From the NCBI GenBank assembly GCA_963820415.1, contig CAWFZT010000007.1, positions 70,572 to 134,571 of the forward strand: a stretch of 64,000 bases of DNA. The letters are read 5' to 3'. A program made the position numbers and the translations under genes. Of this stretch, positions 8,910 through 17,267 are shown one piece after another. Position 1 is the stretch's first letter. Each line of letters begins with the position of its first letter. The notes under the pieces were generated by a model. That model was given only the letters and a program-made list of their open reading frames with translations, was not told the origin of the DNA and searched no databases. Origin of the DNA: CAWFZT01 sp963820415 (GTDB lineage Bacteria > Chloroflexota > Anaerolineae > Anaerolineales > Anaerolineaceae).

Positions 8910-9920
8910 TCAAGAGGATAAGTTAATCATCACCTTGATCCCAACCCTTTTTTCAGCCAGTAGAAATGCTTCGTTTGACCGGTCAAACGGAAAACGGGTA
9001 GAAATAAGCGAAGCAAGATCAATTTTTCCCTGGGCGACTAAGTTTATTGCTCGAGGGTATGTATTTTTCATGCGTCGACAGATTAATATCGTAAGGCCTT
9101 TTCTTCGTGCAGTCGAGGCGGTGAAGGTTGTCCTATCTTCTGATGGGATACCAATGATGACGACTCGCCCGCCAGGTTTGACCGAGGTTATGGCAGCCTC
9201 GACTGCAGAATTATCGCCTGCGGCTTCAAATGCAATGTCGACGCCTCTATGATGCGTTTCAAGTAATATTTTCCGTGCTTCACTACCATCCGCGAGATAT
9301 GCACCATTAGCGCCCATATTTTGGGCTTCCTCCAACCGCGTCGGGCGAATATCGGTTGCGAATATTCCCCCAGCCCCCGCCAATCTCGCCAACTGAATCG
9401 TTAGCAACCCGATTGAACCGCATCCGAAAACACCTACCGTCATTCCAGGTCTGATGGTTGCTAAGGTATGCGCATGCATCGCAACCCCAAGCGGTTCTAA
9501 TAGGGCGCCTTCTTCATTCGACACACTCGTGGGTAACTGAAAAAGGTTTTTAGTTGGCCAGGCCACATATTCTTGCAGCGCGCCATCCACTGTGCCTGTC
9601 CCCGCAAACTGAATATCAGGGCATAAATTTGGTTTTCCTTCCAGGCACCATTCGCATGTTCCACAAGGCCTGGCTGGATCAACTGCAACACGTTGACCTT
9701 TCAATACACCCGATTCTACGATACCTGTAAATTCATGACCCAATACCAGGGGCGTGGTCAAAGGGACACCCCCAATCCCACCTTCCGAAAACCAGTGCGA
9801 ATCCGATCCACAAATACCCACCGAGGTGACCCGGACAAGTTCATGGCCCACTCTAACTTCCGGAACCATTTCATCGGTGAAACGCAAATCGTGCACGCCA
9901 TACAGGCGTAATGTTTTCAT
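8910..9920 (-). CDS. Polyol dehydrogenase, zinc-containing MDR (sorbitol/L-iditol dehydrogenase type)
   Basis: A 336-residue medium-chain dehydrogenase. Catalytic zinc residues lie in SVGICGSDSHW and LGHEFTG with LLEPLGV; the four structural-zinc cysteines are in CGTCEWCLEGKPNLC. The NAD-binding loop is GVFGCGSIGLL. The family oxidises polyols or related secondary alcohols to ketoses. Its ATG overlaps the TGA of the upstream class II aldolase by 4 bases (ATGA), so the two are translationally coupled. Substrate is not decided by sequence; context suggests a sugar alcohol. Confidence 0.85.
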   Translation of the reverse strand: MKTLRLYGVHDLRFTDEMVPEVRVGHELVRVTSVGICGSDSHWFSEGGIGGVPLTTPLVLGHEFTGIVESGVLKGQRVAVDPARPCGTCEWCLEGKPNLCPDIQFAGTGTVDGALQEYVAWPTKNLFQLPTSVSNEEGALLEPLGVAMHAHTLATIRPGMTVGVFGCGSIGLLTIQLARLAGAGGIFATDIRPTRLEEAQNMGANGAYLADGSEARKILLETHHRGVDIAFEAAGDNSAVEAAITSVKPGGRVVIIGIPSEDRTTFTASTARRKGLTILICRRMKNTYPRAINLVAQGKIDLASLISTRFPFDRSNEAFLLAEKRVGIKVMINLSS

Positions 9921-10672
9921 GCAACTCCTAACAGCTTTCTCCGGTAGATCTCATCCTGGCGATTGTTTATCCGAGATCGCTCTTCATCACTTAAGTAATG
10001 AGGCCCACCGAATAAAAAAGTACCCTGGATCACCCGAGCCCATTTATCTGCCATCAAGGTGATATTGAACACTTCTTTAGCCGAATTGCCTAATGCAACC
10101 AATCCATGATTTTCCATTAAAACTATCTTTGGCGCCTGGCCAATTTTCTCCAGGTATCGCCGTAATTCATATCGAAATGCCAACGCTAAAGGGAAACCCG
10201 GATCGATATAGGGTAAAACTGCAGGTACAGCTCCACACACAACGATTCCGTCTGGGAATAAATGCTTTGAGAAGGGTTTCGCACCCATTTGGCTGCATAA
10301 TATTGAATTAACCGAGACTGGGTGAGTATGCCCGACCCACTTTACACCTGCTTCAAGATAACACAATCCATGTAAGAATGTTTCAACAGAAGGTTTACGG
10401 TGGTTTTGATTAACTAATGACTGTTGAAGAACCTTCGCCACTTCATCATCCGACATGGACGCTGCCTTACATGCCAAATCGATCGATTCTAAATTAACCT
10501 GGCTAAAACCATCTTCGTCGATTGTGGCCAGTTGGCTTCCAGATGCTTTCACCCAAAAAGTGCCATCCTCATTCAACGTGCTGGTATTCCCTTCGCCTAA
10601 GATGGCCAGGCAACGGTTTTCCATGCCTAACTCATGGGAAAGATCAATCAGGTCCGATAAATTTTTATTCAC
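9917..10672 (-). CDS. Class II aldolase/adducin-family protein
   Basis: A 251-residue protein with the zinc-binding HTHP motif near residue 118, ENHGLVALG near residue 188 (third zinc His) and GEGNTS at residues 27-32. Family members such as L-fuculose-1-phosphate and L-rhamnulose-1-phosphate aldolase cleave ketose 1-phosphates to dihydroxyacetone phosphate and an aldehyde. It is the first gene of the operon. The start is GTG at 10670-10672, chosen because AGGAGG lies 9 bases upstream. It probably supplies the C-C cleavage step, but some relatives are epimerases or decarboxylases. Confidence 0.82.
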   Translation of the reverse strand: MNKNLSDLIDLSHELGMENRCLAILGEGNTSTLNEDGTFWVKASGSQLATIDEDGFSQVNLESIDLACKAASMSDDEVAKVLQQSLVNQNHRKPSVETFLHGLCYLEAGVKWVGHTHPVSVNSILCSQMGAKPFSKHLFPDGIVVCGAVPAVLPYIDPGFPLALAFRYELRRYLEKIGQAPKIVLMENHGLVALGNSAKEVFNITLMADKWARVIQGTFLFGGPHYLSDEERSRINNRQDEIYRRKLLGVA

Positions 10673-10694
10673 TGGTTAATGCCTCCTGTCTAAA

Positions 10695-10732
10695 GGGATG
10701 ATATGTGAAATTGTAATCGATTTCATCATCCC
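10695..10732 (-). promoter_or_regulatory. Candidate promoter and operator of the polyol operon
   Basis: An imperfect dyad: GGGATGAT (10695-10702) and GAAAT mirror ATTTC and ATCATCCC (10725-10732). The inner part is a perfect TGAAAT-N8-ATTTCA (10706-10725). On the minus strand TTATAC, 18 bases and TACAAT form a weak promoter that the dyad overlaps. This is the layout of a repressor operator; no regulator gene is adjacent. Confidence 0.4.
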
Positions 10733-10750
10733 GGTATAATGAATTATTGC

Positions 10751-10842
10751 GGTTCTCTGGGAATTGCCGTGGTGAACTCTCAGATTTTGGGGTGTCATGC
10801 CACCCCAAAATCTGGGGACCTTCTACGGTAAATCCAAGTGAG
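10751..10842. repeat. Palindromic repeat family, copy 2
   Basis: About 92 bp from GGTTCTCTGGGAATTGCC to AATCCAAGTGAG. The core stem pairs CAGATTTTGGGGTG with CACCCCAAAATCTG around TCATGC, with one mismatch near the tip. It lies between the divergent polyol operon and the ABC transporter operon, 12 bases before a small reading frame and 93 before the ABC start. Confidence 0.9.
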
Positions 10843-10853
10843 GTGTTGATGTT

Positions 10854-10946
10854 ATGAGTGGTGCACCTTTATTTGGTGATAAAATTTCAAGTCGGCTCAC
10901 TGGTAAAATATCCTGGCAGTGGGTGGAAAACGAGTATGAGCGCTAA
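10854..10946 (+). CDS. Small upstream reading frame, possible leader peptide
   Basis: A 30-codon frame with ATG at 10854 preceded by GAGGTG, ending in TAA at 10944-10946. Its stop overlaps the start region of the ABC transporter gene (ATG 10936), as expected for translational coupling. The product (MSGAPLFGDKI...) matches nothing I know. It could be a real leader or a chance frame; the downstream gene has only a weak ribosome site of its own. Confidence 0.3.
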   Translation: MSGAPLFGDKISSRLTGKISWQWVENEYER

Positions 10947-12702
10947 CGAAGCAACCGCTGAATTCACATTACCTCAGAAGTATCCGACCAACCGCCGTGG
11001 GCCGGGGCGTTGGGTGGCCTCCCATGCTGTCCACCAATGGCCGCTGGCTATTGTCGCGCTGATAGGCGCTCTGGGCAATGCCGCCATGGCGGCTGTTCCG
11101 CCTGTTTTGGTTGGCATGGCTTTTAATGATATCCTGCAGTCTCCGCCCAATACCTCGCGATTGGGCCTGTTCGCAGTGGTGATTGGCATAACCCAGGTTT
11201 CTCGTGGGTTGCTCCAGTTTAGCCGAAATTTCGGATTTGAAGTCATTGCCCAGCGCATAGAGCGTAACATCCGAGATGAACTATATTCCTCGCTGCTGGG
11301 GAAGAGCATGACCTTTCACAGTTTACAGCCGGTAGGGGATACGATGGCGCGCGCCACCAACGATGTCCGTGAAGTAAATTTCCTTTTCAGCCCGGGATTG
11401 AACCAGGTGATAGGCTCCTTCATCTTCTTGATTGTTCCATTGATTCTGGCACATACCTATCACCCGGCTTTGACACTCGTGCCAGCTTTGTTTATCGTTT
11501 TCTTCTTCTTGCTGCTGTGGCAGTATCTGCATATGCTCCGACCGATCACAGAAGAGGTTCGCGCTTCATTTGGTTCGCTCAACAGCCGGCTATCCGAAGC
11601 GTTAGATGGGATCGAAACTGTCAAAGGCGCTGCCCAGGAAGCTGCAGAGGTTAATTTATTCAAGTCGATTGCTGGCCGCTATCGTAATGCGATCGTACAC
11701 CAGGGAGATATGGAGGGCCGGTTCTTTCCACTCCTGCTTTACAGCGTTACCCTGGCTGCTGGATTGCTGCATGCCTTGATCCTCTTTCGCCTGGGTTGGA
11801 TTAATATAGGGCAGGTAGTCGGCTATTTTGGAATTCTGCTGCTGCTCGATTTTCCGACCTGGAGCTCGATGTGGGCTTATTCGCAAATTTCATTAGGCCT
11901 GGCGGGAGCGCGCCGGATCCTCGAACTGATGAACCTTGAGAATAACCTGGACCAGAATTTTTCAGGATATAACCAGGTGATGCGTGGAGAAATTGAGTTC
12001 AAAGATGTGACGTTCGCTTATGAAGGTGCTGAGCCGGTCCTTGTAAATATCTCCTTCAAAGTTAAACCAGGCCAGACGGTGGCAATCGTAGGGCAAACAG
12101 GTTCTGGGAAGACCTCGTTGGTCAAGCTGGTAAATCGCACCTACGATGTTACTCAAGGAAAAGTTTTGATCGATAGCGTAGACGTGCGGGTTTGGAACCT
12201 GGAAGCTCTTCGTAGAAATATCTCGATGATAGAGCAGGATGTTTTTCTCTTCTCCCGTACGGTTGCTGAGAATATTGCCTTTGGTAAACAAGACGCCTCA
12301 TCCCAACAAATTGAAGCTGCTGCCCGGGCTGCCCAAGCGCACGAGTTTGTTAGCTCGTTTACCGATGGTTACCGGACAATTTTAGGTGAACGGGGTGTAA
12401 CCTTATCCGGAGGACAGCGCCAGCGCCTAGCCCTGGGCCGCGCTTTCCTGACCAATCCGCATATCCTCATCCTGGACGATTCTACCAGTGCCATTGACAG
12501 CGCCACGGAGGATGGCATCCAGCGCGCCATTTTCGCTGCGGCGCGTGGCCGGACAACTCTAATCATCACTCACCGTCTTTCACAAATCCGTTGGGCTGAC
12601 TTGATCATTGTATTACGTAAAGGTCGAATCGCAGCCATTGGCAATCATACTGATTTGCTGGCCAACTCAGAAGCCTATCGCCGCATTTTTAGTGAGCAAT
12701 AA
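10936..12702 (+). CDS. ABC exporter half-transporter, subunit with degenerate ATP site
   Basis: A 588-residue fusion of six-helix membrane domain and nucleotide-binding domain. Walker A is GQTGSGKTS near residue 383, the Q-loop ISMIEQDVF, signature LSGGQRQR, Walker B ILILDD and the H-loop ITHRLS. The catalytic glutamate after Walker B is Asp (LDDSTS), the mark of the degenerate site in heterodimeric exporters such as TM287/288. The ATG at 10936 removes an upstream extension without hydrophobic or ribosome-site support. The stop overlaps the next gene by one base (TAATG). Substrate is unknown; multidrug or lipid-like compounds are typical. Confidence 0.9.
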   Translation: MSANEATAEFTLPQKYPTNRRGPGRWVASHAVHQWPLAIVALIGALGNAAMAAVPPVLVGMAFNDILQSPPNTSRLGLFAVVIGITQVSRGLLQFSRNFGFEVIAQRIERNIRDELYSSLLGKSMTFHSLQPVGDTMARATNDVREVNFLFSPGLNQVIGSFIFLIVPLILAHTYHPALTLVPALFIVFFFLLLWQYLHMLRPITEEVRASFGSLNSRLSEALDGIETVKGAAQEAAEVNLFKSIAGRYRNAIVHQGDMEGRFFPLLLYSVTLAAGLLHALILFRLGWINIGQVVGYFGILLLLDFPTWSSMWAYSQISLGLAGARRILELMNLENNLDQNFSGYNQVMRGEIEFKDVTFAYEGAEPVLVNISFKVKPGQTVAIVGQTGSGKTSLVKLVNRTYDVTQGKVLIDSVDVRVWNLEALRRNISMIEQDVFLFSRTVAENIAFGKQDASSQQIEAAARAAQAHEFVSSFTDGYRTILGERGVTLSGGQRQRLALGRAFLTNPHILILDDSTSAIDSATEDGIQRAIFAAARGRTTLIITHRLSQIRWADLIIVLRKGRIAAIGNHTDLLANSEAYRRIFSEQ

Positions 12703-14540
12703 TGGGAATCTTTTCGGGACTCAATGCTGAAAAATATGACCGGCGGTATTCTGACAGAGTCTTAATTAAGCGCGTGTCCGGGTATTTCCGCCCACAGTGG
12801 AAACGGCTGGCCGGGATTGGTTTATTGGTGATCTTGATTTCGGGTGCTGGCACTTTACAGCCCATCGTCGTCTCACATGGGGTGGATTTGCTACAGCAAT
12901 CCCCTTCCTGGCTAACTATTTTTGAAATAGCCGGCGCAGTTTTGCTGGTTGGAGTAATAAGCTGGACCGCCAATTGGATCAACCGCCGTCTGACCATGCG
13001 TACGGTGGCGGACGTGGTTTTGAAGCTGGCGACAGACGCTTTTCAGGCATCGGTCGGGCACGACCTGTCTTTCTTCGACGAATTTTCATCCGGTCGCATC
13101 CAATCCCGGATTACCTCAGATACCCGCGATTTCGGCCAACTGATCACCATGGTGGCTGACCTTTGCACCCAGGTGTTCGAGGCAGTCATCCTGGGAATTG
13201 TGCTGGTGAGCATTGAGTGGCGATTGTCTTTGTTTGCTTTTGCCACTATCCCGATCATCCTGGCCCTGGCGATCAGCTACCGCAACCTGGCGCGCACCGT
13301 AACCCGCAGGGGTATGCAGGCTATGGCTAACGTCAATTCTACAATTAAAGAAACGGTCAGTGGAATTGCGGTAGCAAAGAATTTTCGCCAGGAAGCCAGC
13401 ATCTATCAAGAATTCGATGCCGCCAACCAGACTTCTTATAGGGTAAATGTACGCCGTGGATTGACCCTGGCCATCGTATTCCCGACCTTGAATGCCATAG
13501 GCGGGGTAGCCACGGCGATCATGGTGTATGTCGGTGGAATGAGCGCTGCCCAGGGAGCCGTCACCGCAGGTGCCTGGTACTTATTCTTGTTGAGTTTGGA
13601 CCGCTTTATGTATCCAATCTTGAACCTGTCCACTTTCTGGACACAGGTGCAAAACGGTCTTTCAGCGGCTGAGCGCGTATTCGCTTTGATCGATGCACCC
13701 CCAGCGGTAGTACAGAGTGATTCTCGACCAGTGTCTGACTTGAAAGGTCAAATCGATTTCGAAAATGTGTGTTTTTTTTATAAAAAAGACGAGCAGGTTT
13801 TGGATAATTTTAGCCTGCATATTCATGCTGGCGAGACAGTCGCTTTAGTGGGGCACACCGGGGCAGGAAAATCCTCCATCGCCAAATTGATTGCTCGATT
13901 TTATGAGTTCCAGGAAGGCCATTTACTGATCGATGGGAAAAATATCCGAACTTTTGACCTGCTGCAATATCGCCGGCAGCTTGGCATCGTTTCGCAGGTG
14001 CCTTTCCTGTTTTCAGGCAGTGTGCTTGAAAATATCCGTTATGCCTGTCCGGAGGTGACCCTAAGTGAGATTGAAACTATCGCCAACCAAATCGGTGGAG
14101 GGGATTGGCTGGAAACTCTCCCGCAGGGACTGGAAACCGAAGTAGGTGAACGCGGAGCGCGCCTCTCAATGGGGCAGCGCCAATTGGTATCGTTGATGCG
14201 AGTCCTGGTTCAGCGCCCGGCTATTTTTGTGCTGGATGAGGCGACTGCCAGCATTGATCCTTTCACTGAATGGCAAATCCAGCAGGCGTTGAATATGATC
14301 CTGGCCAAAACAACCAGTATCTTAATCGCCCATCGGCTTTCCACAGTAAAATCTGCTGACCGGATCATCGTCATTGAAAATGGCAAGATCCTCGAAGAAG
14401 GTACTCACACCAGCTTGATGTATACAGGTGGGCATTATGCCAACCTTTATAACACCTATTTCCGCCACCAAAGCCTTGCCTATGTTGAGCAGGCTCGCCA
14501 GTTTGCTGAAGAGGTGGACGATCTGGATGAAGTGAAATGA
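12702..14540 (+). CDS. ABC exporter half-transporter, catalytic partner
   Basis: A 612-residue half-transporter with membrane domain and nucleotide-binding domain. Walker A is GHTGAGKSS near residue 381 and Walker B keeps the catalytic Glu (LDEATA). Its signature is LSMGQ rather than LSGGQ. Combined with the Asp-type Walker B of the preceding subunit, this gives one canonical and one degenerate ATP site, the known architecture of heterodimeric type IV exporters. An acidic C-terminal tail (EEVDDLDEVK) follows the H-loop region. The stop overlaps the yigZ-type gene by 4 bases. Confidence 0.92.
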   Translation: MGIFSGLNAEKYDRRYSDRVLIKRVSGYFRPQWKRLAGIGLLVILISGAGTLQPIVVSHGVDLLQQSPSWLTIFEIAGAVLLVGVISWTANWINRRLTMRTVADVVLKLATDAFQASVGHDLSFFDEFSSGRIQSRITSDTRDFGQLITMVADLCTQVFEAVILGIVLVSIEWRLSLFAFATIPIILALAISYRNLARTVTRRGMQAMANVNSTIKETVSGIAVAKNFRQEASIYQEFDAANQTSYRVNVRRGLTLAIVFPTLNAIGGVATAIMVYVGGMSAAQGAVTAGAWYLFLLSLDRFMYPILNLSTFWTQVQNGLSAAERVFALIDAPPAVVQSDSRPVSDLKGQIDFENVCFFYKKDEQVLDNFSLHIHAGETVALVGHTGAGKSSIAKLIARFYEFQEGHLLIDGKNIRTFDLLQYRRQLGIVSQVPFLFSGSVLENIRYACPEVTLSEIETIANQIGGGDWLETLPQGLETEVGERGARLSMGQRQLVSLMRVLVQRPAIFVLDEATASIDPFTEWQIQQALNMILAKTTSILIAHRLSTVKSADRIIVIENGKILEEGTHTSLMYTGGHYANLYNTYFRHQSLAYVEQARQFAEEVDDLDEVK

Positions 14541-15187
14541 CCGCACGCTTCCCAATCCCTGCTCGGGAAGCCCGTAAAGAGATTTTCGTCATCAATTCCC
14601 GTTTTATTGCCAGCCTCGCCCCAACTTTCAAGGTGGAAGAAGCTAAGGATTTTATCTCCAGAATTAAATCCGAGTTTCCAGATGCCAGTCACCATGTCCC
14701 GGCCTATTTGATTGGATTTGGGAACAGTGTGATTGCCCACTGCAGCGATGCCGGGGAACCGGCAGGGACAGCGGGCAGACCTGCTCTGGCAGTGCTGCAG
14801 GGCAGCGGCCTGGGGGATGTAACGGTGGTGGTCACACGCTATTTTGGTGGGACCAAACTAGGGACAGGTGGACTGGTGCATGCTTATAGCCAGGCGGTTA
14901 AAGAGGTATTGAAAGACTTACCCAGGGCGGAAAAGGTTCCCACTCATACGGTCAGGCTGGTTTTGCCCTATCCTTATTTCGAGAACGTCCGCCGTCTGGT
15001 GGCAGAAAACAAAGGCAAGATCCTCGACGAAAATTTTGCTGCGGATGTCACTGTGACTGCTCTTTTTTCGGTCGAATTATTTGATGGCTTTCAAAAAGAT
15101 CTCAGCGAGCTGACCCGTGGCATTATAAGGGCTGAGATCATCGAAACCCGTTCAGATACAATCATGCCGCTCGGTTCTTTTCGTTGA
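14537..15187 (+). CDS. YigZ/IMPACT-family protein
   Basis: A 216-residue member of UPF0029 (YigZ/IMPACT). The conserved core HCSDAGEPAGTAGRP lies near residues 71-85, followed by VVVTRYFGGTKLGTGGLVHAY, both diagnostic. A C-terminal alpha/beta domain follows. Bacterial members are poorly understood; the eukaryotic relative regulates the kinase GCN2. It is translationally coupled to the ABC exporter through ATGA, but no functional link is known. Confidence 0.9.
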   Translation: MTARFPIPAREARKEIFVINSRFIASLAPTFKVEEAKDFISRIKSEFPDASHHVPAYLIGFGNSVIAHCSDAGEPAGTAGRPALAVLQGSGLGDVTVVVTRYFGGTKLGTGGLVHAYSQAVKEVLKDLPRAEKVPTHTVRLVLPYPYFENVRRLVAENKGKILDENFAADVTVTALFSVELFDGFQKDLSELTRGIIRAEIIETRSDTIMPLGSFR

Positions 15188-15223
15188 ATTCACCGTGCCT
15201 ATCTACAGGCAGCAGGTAACTTC

Positions 15224-15694
15224 TCAACCGGCAAAATTTCCCACCTCGATAGTCCCCAGCGCCTGGATGAAATCCTCTTTTTTCAGAATCACCGCCAGGC
15301 CCCTTTGGCCCGAGCCGATGGAGATTTCCTCTTCGGTCAGCGCCGTTGCATCGACCAGGATGCGCATTGGCTGGGGCAGCCCAAATGGGGAGACCGCGCC
15401 AATCTGGTAACCTGTAACGTGGACGACCTCTTCTTCGCTGGCAGTGGTCAGCCTTGATTGATTCAGGTAAGTGCGCAGGGCCTTCCAGGAAATTTGGCGT
15501 GGGCCGGCGATTAACACCAGCAAGAATTCTTCGCTCGACAACCTGAACAGAATGCTGCGCACAACCTGTTCAGGGCGTTCCCCGCGTTCCAGCGCAGCCT
15601 GTTCGAGAGAATGTACCGGTCCGCCGTGCTGAAAGAGGCGGTAAGAAATGTGCTTTTCGTCCAGGAAGCGCGTACCTGGAGTGGATATTCCCAT
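15224..15694 (-). CDS. YbaK/ProX-family aminoacyl-tRNA deacylase, second copy
   Basis: A 156-residue protein with the family pattern: QVVRSILFR, SPFGLPQP (equivalent of the GG-PP loop), and ISIGSGQRGLAV near the C-terminus. I chose ATG 15692-15694, four bases after the stop of the polyferredoxin gene. It is clearly divergent from the YbaK protein at 2327-2806, so the two may edit different mischarged tRNAs. The last gene of the DUF362/polyferredoxin transcript. Confidence 0.82.
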   Translation of the reverse strand: MGISTPGTRFLDEKHISYRLFQHGGPVHSLEQAALERGERPEQVVRSILFRLSSEEFLLVLIAGPRQISWKALRTYLNQSRLTTASEEEVVHVTGYQIGAVSPFGLPQPMRILVDATALTEEEISIGSGQRGLAVILKKEDFIQALGTIEVGNFAG

Positions 15695-15698
15695 AATT

Positions 15699-17267
15699 TC
15701 AAGCCAATGGAGCTGAGTCCGTCGAATATACCCTGATAGCCGATTCACCAATGACCGGGCATTTAAATTCGCAGATACCGCAGCCGATACAACGCTCGCG
15801 ATAGACGTGGGGAAGTTTTACTGTCACGATGCTGCTATCTTCTTGCTTGAAATCTGTTGGATCGAGTTTGATGGCTTTATTGGATACCGGGCACATCTCT
15901 TCGCAAACGATGCAATCGCGATGGTCCGACCAGGCGATGCAGCGGTTCTGGTTAATGTAAGCTTTCCCGATTACCTGCAATCGCTTTTTCTCCAAGGGCA
16001 GCGGTGGTATTGCCTGGACCGGGCAGACCTGCCCACAGGAATTGCAGGAATAATCACAATAGCCCATGCGGGGGATGAGCACAGGCGTCCACAGGCCCTC
16101 GATCCCGGCTTCACTGACCGAGGGTTGGATGGCCCCGGTCGGGCAGGCGCGCCCACATTCACCACAGCGAACGCATTTGGAAACCAGGCTGTTGTCCCTT
16201 GCACCAGGTGGCTGGATTAAGAAGGGAGAGGGGCGTGAGGGATTGTGTTCGCTATGCAAAATAGCTACACCTGCGACAGCCGCAGCAATAGAGCCCAGCA
16301 CCTGGCGCCTTCCAGGATCGTAAGAGTTCCATGCCGCAGGTTTTATTGCTGGATTGAATTGGATCGAGCTGCGCGGGCAAACGTCCAGGCATTCCAGACA
16401 CATGGTGCATTCACTGGGATCACTGGTATAAGCTTTGTCTGGATCGATGGTGCCAGTTGGACAGTGTTTTTCACACAGGCTGCAATTCTTACAATCTTCA
16501 CCCACCTTACGCCGAAACAAGGCCACTTTGCTGATCAAGCCGAGTATCCCACCTAACGGGCAAAGATAGCGACACCAGAAACGCTGGGCAAAAAAGTTTA
16601 AACCAATTACACCCAAGAAAACAATAGAAAAGAAGAAAGCGTCCCGATAATAGACCGGTTCGGTAGGGAGTATGCTGGGGCGCAGGATGCTCTCAAAAGC
16701 AGTGATCGGTTGGGAAAGAAATGAAACCGGGTAGAGGGCTGTCTCAATAGCAGTGATGGCCTGGTCGAGCGCCGGCCAGATACTGACGGTTAACGTGCGC
16801 ACAAGGATCGTGAGCGGGTCCAGGAAAAGCAAGGTCAGATTGCCTAACAGGGCTGCCACCACCACCACCAGCAACAACCCGTACTTGGCTGATCGCCAGG
16901 ATTCGGCTGGAGCCTGATGATTCTTCTTTCGCCATTTATTGAAAGAAAAAAGGTCCAGGGTTGTTCCCAGGGGGCATAGCCATCCACACCAGGCGCGCCC
17001 AAAGACCAGGGTCAGGATGATGATGATCAGGGCAAGCGCCGAGCCGGCCAGGAAGGTACGGCTCGAGAGTAGGTGGGAGATAATGACCAGGGGGTCTAGC
17101 CGTAAAGGAATATTGACCAGGTTCCCAGCCCATCCGCCGCGCCGCGAGGCAACAAACAACCCCAGGAAGGTCAACAGCGCTACTCCCTGAATGGTTTTTC
17201 GTAAGGTTGCCCATTTTTTTAGGACGCGGCCGATTTTTCGCAGCCGACTTATAGCTTCAGGCGCCAA
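15699..17267 (-). CDS. Membrane polyferredoxin, NapH-like with six 4Fe-4S-type motifs
   Basis: A 522-residue protein. The N-terminal half has about five membrane segments and two CxxxCP motifs (WCGWLCPLG, WCRYLCPLG) as in NapH/NosR. The C-terminal half carries cysteine clusters CKNCSLCEKHCP, CTMCLECLDVCP, CVRCGECGRACP, CDYSCNSCGQVCP, DCIVCEEMCP and CIGCGICEFKCP. It likely moves electrons between a membrane donor and a cytoplasmic or exported partner. The TTG start at 17267 overlaps the DUF362 stop by 11 bases, so the two are coupled and probably act together. The partner enzyme is unknown. Confidence 0.85.
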   Translation of the reverse strand: MAPEAISRLRKIGRVLKKWATLRKTIQGVALLTFLGLFVASRRGGWAGNLVNIPLRLDPLVIISHLLSSRTFLAGSALALIIIILTLVFGRAWCGWLCPLGTTLDLFSFNKWRKKNHQAPAESWRSAKYGLLLVVVVAALLGNLTLLFLDPLTILVRTLTVSIWPALDQAITAIETALYPVSFLSQPITAFESILRPSILPTEPVYYRDAFFFSIVFLGVIGLNFFAQRFWCRYLCPLGGILGLISKVALFRRKVGEDCKNCSLCEKHCPTGTIDPDKAYTSDPSECTMCLECLDVCPRSSIQFNPAIKPAAWNSYDPGRRQVLGSIAAAVAGVAILHSEHNPSRPSPFLIQPPGARDNSLVSKCVRCGECGRACPTGAIQPSVSEAGIEGLWTPVLIPRMGYCDYSCNSCGQVCPVQAIPPLPLEKKRLQVIGKAYINQNRCIAWSDHRDCIVCEEMCPVSNKAIKLDPTDFKQEDSSIVTVKLPHVYRERCIGCGICEFKCPVIGESAIRVYSTDSAPLA

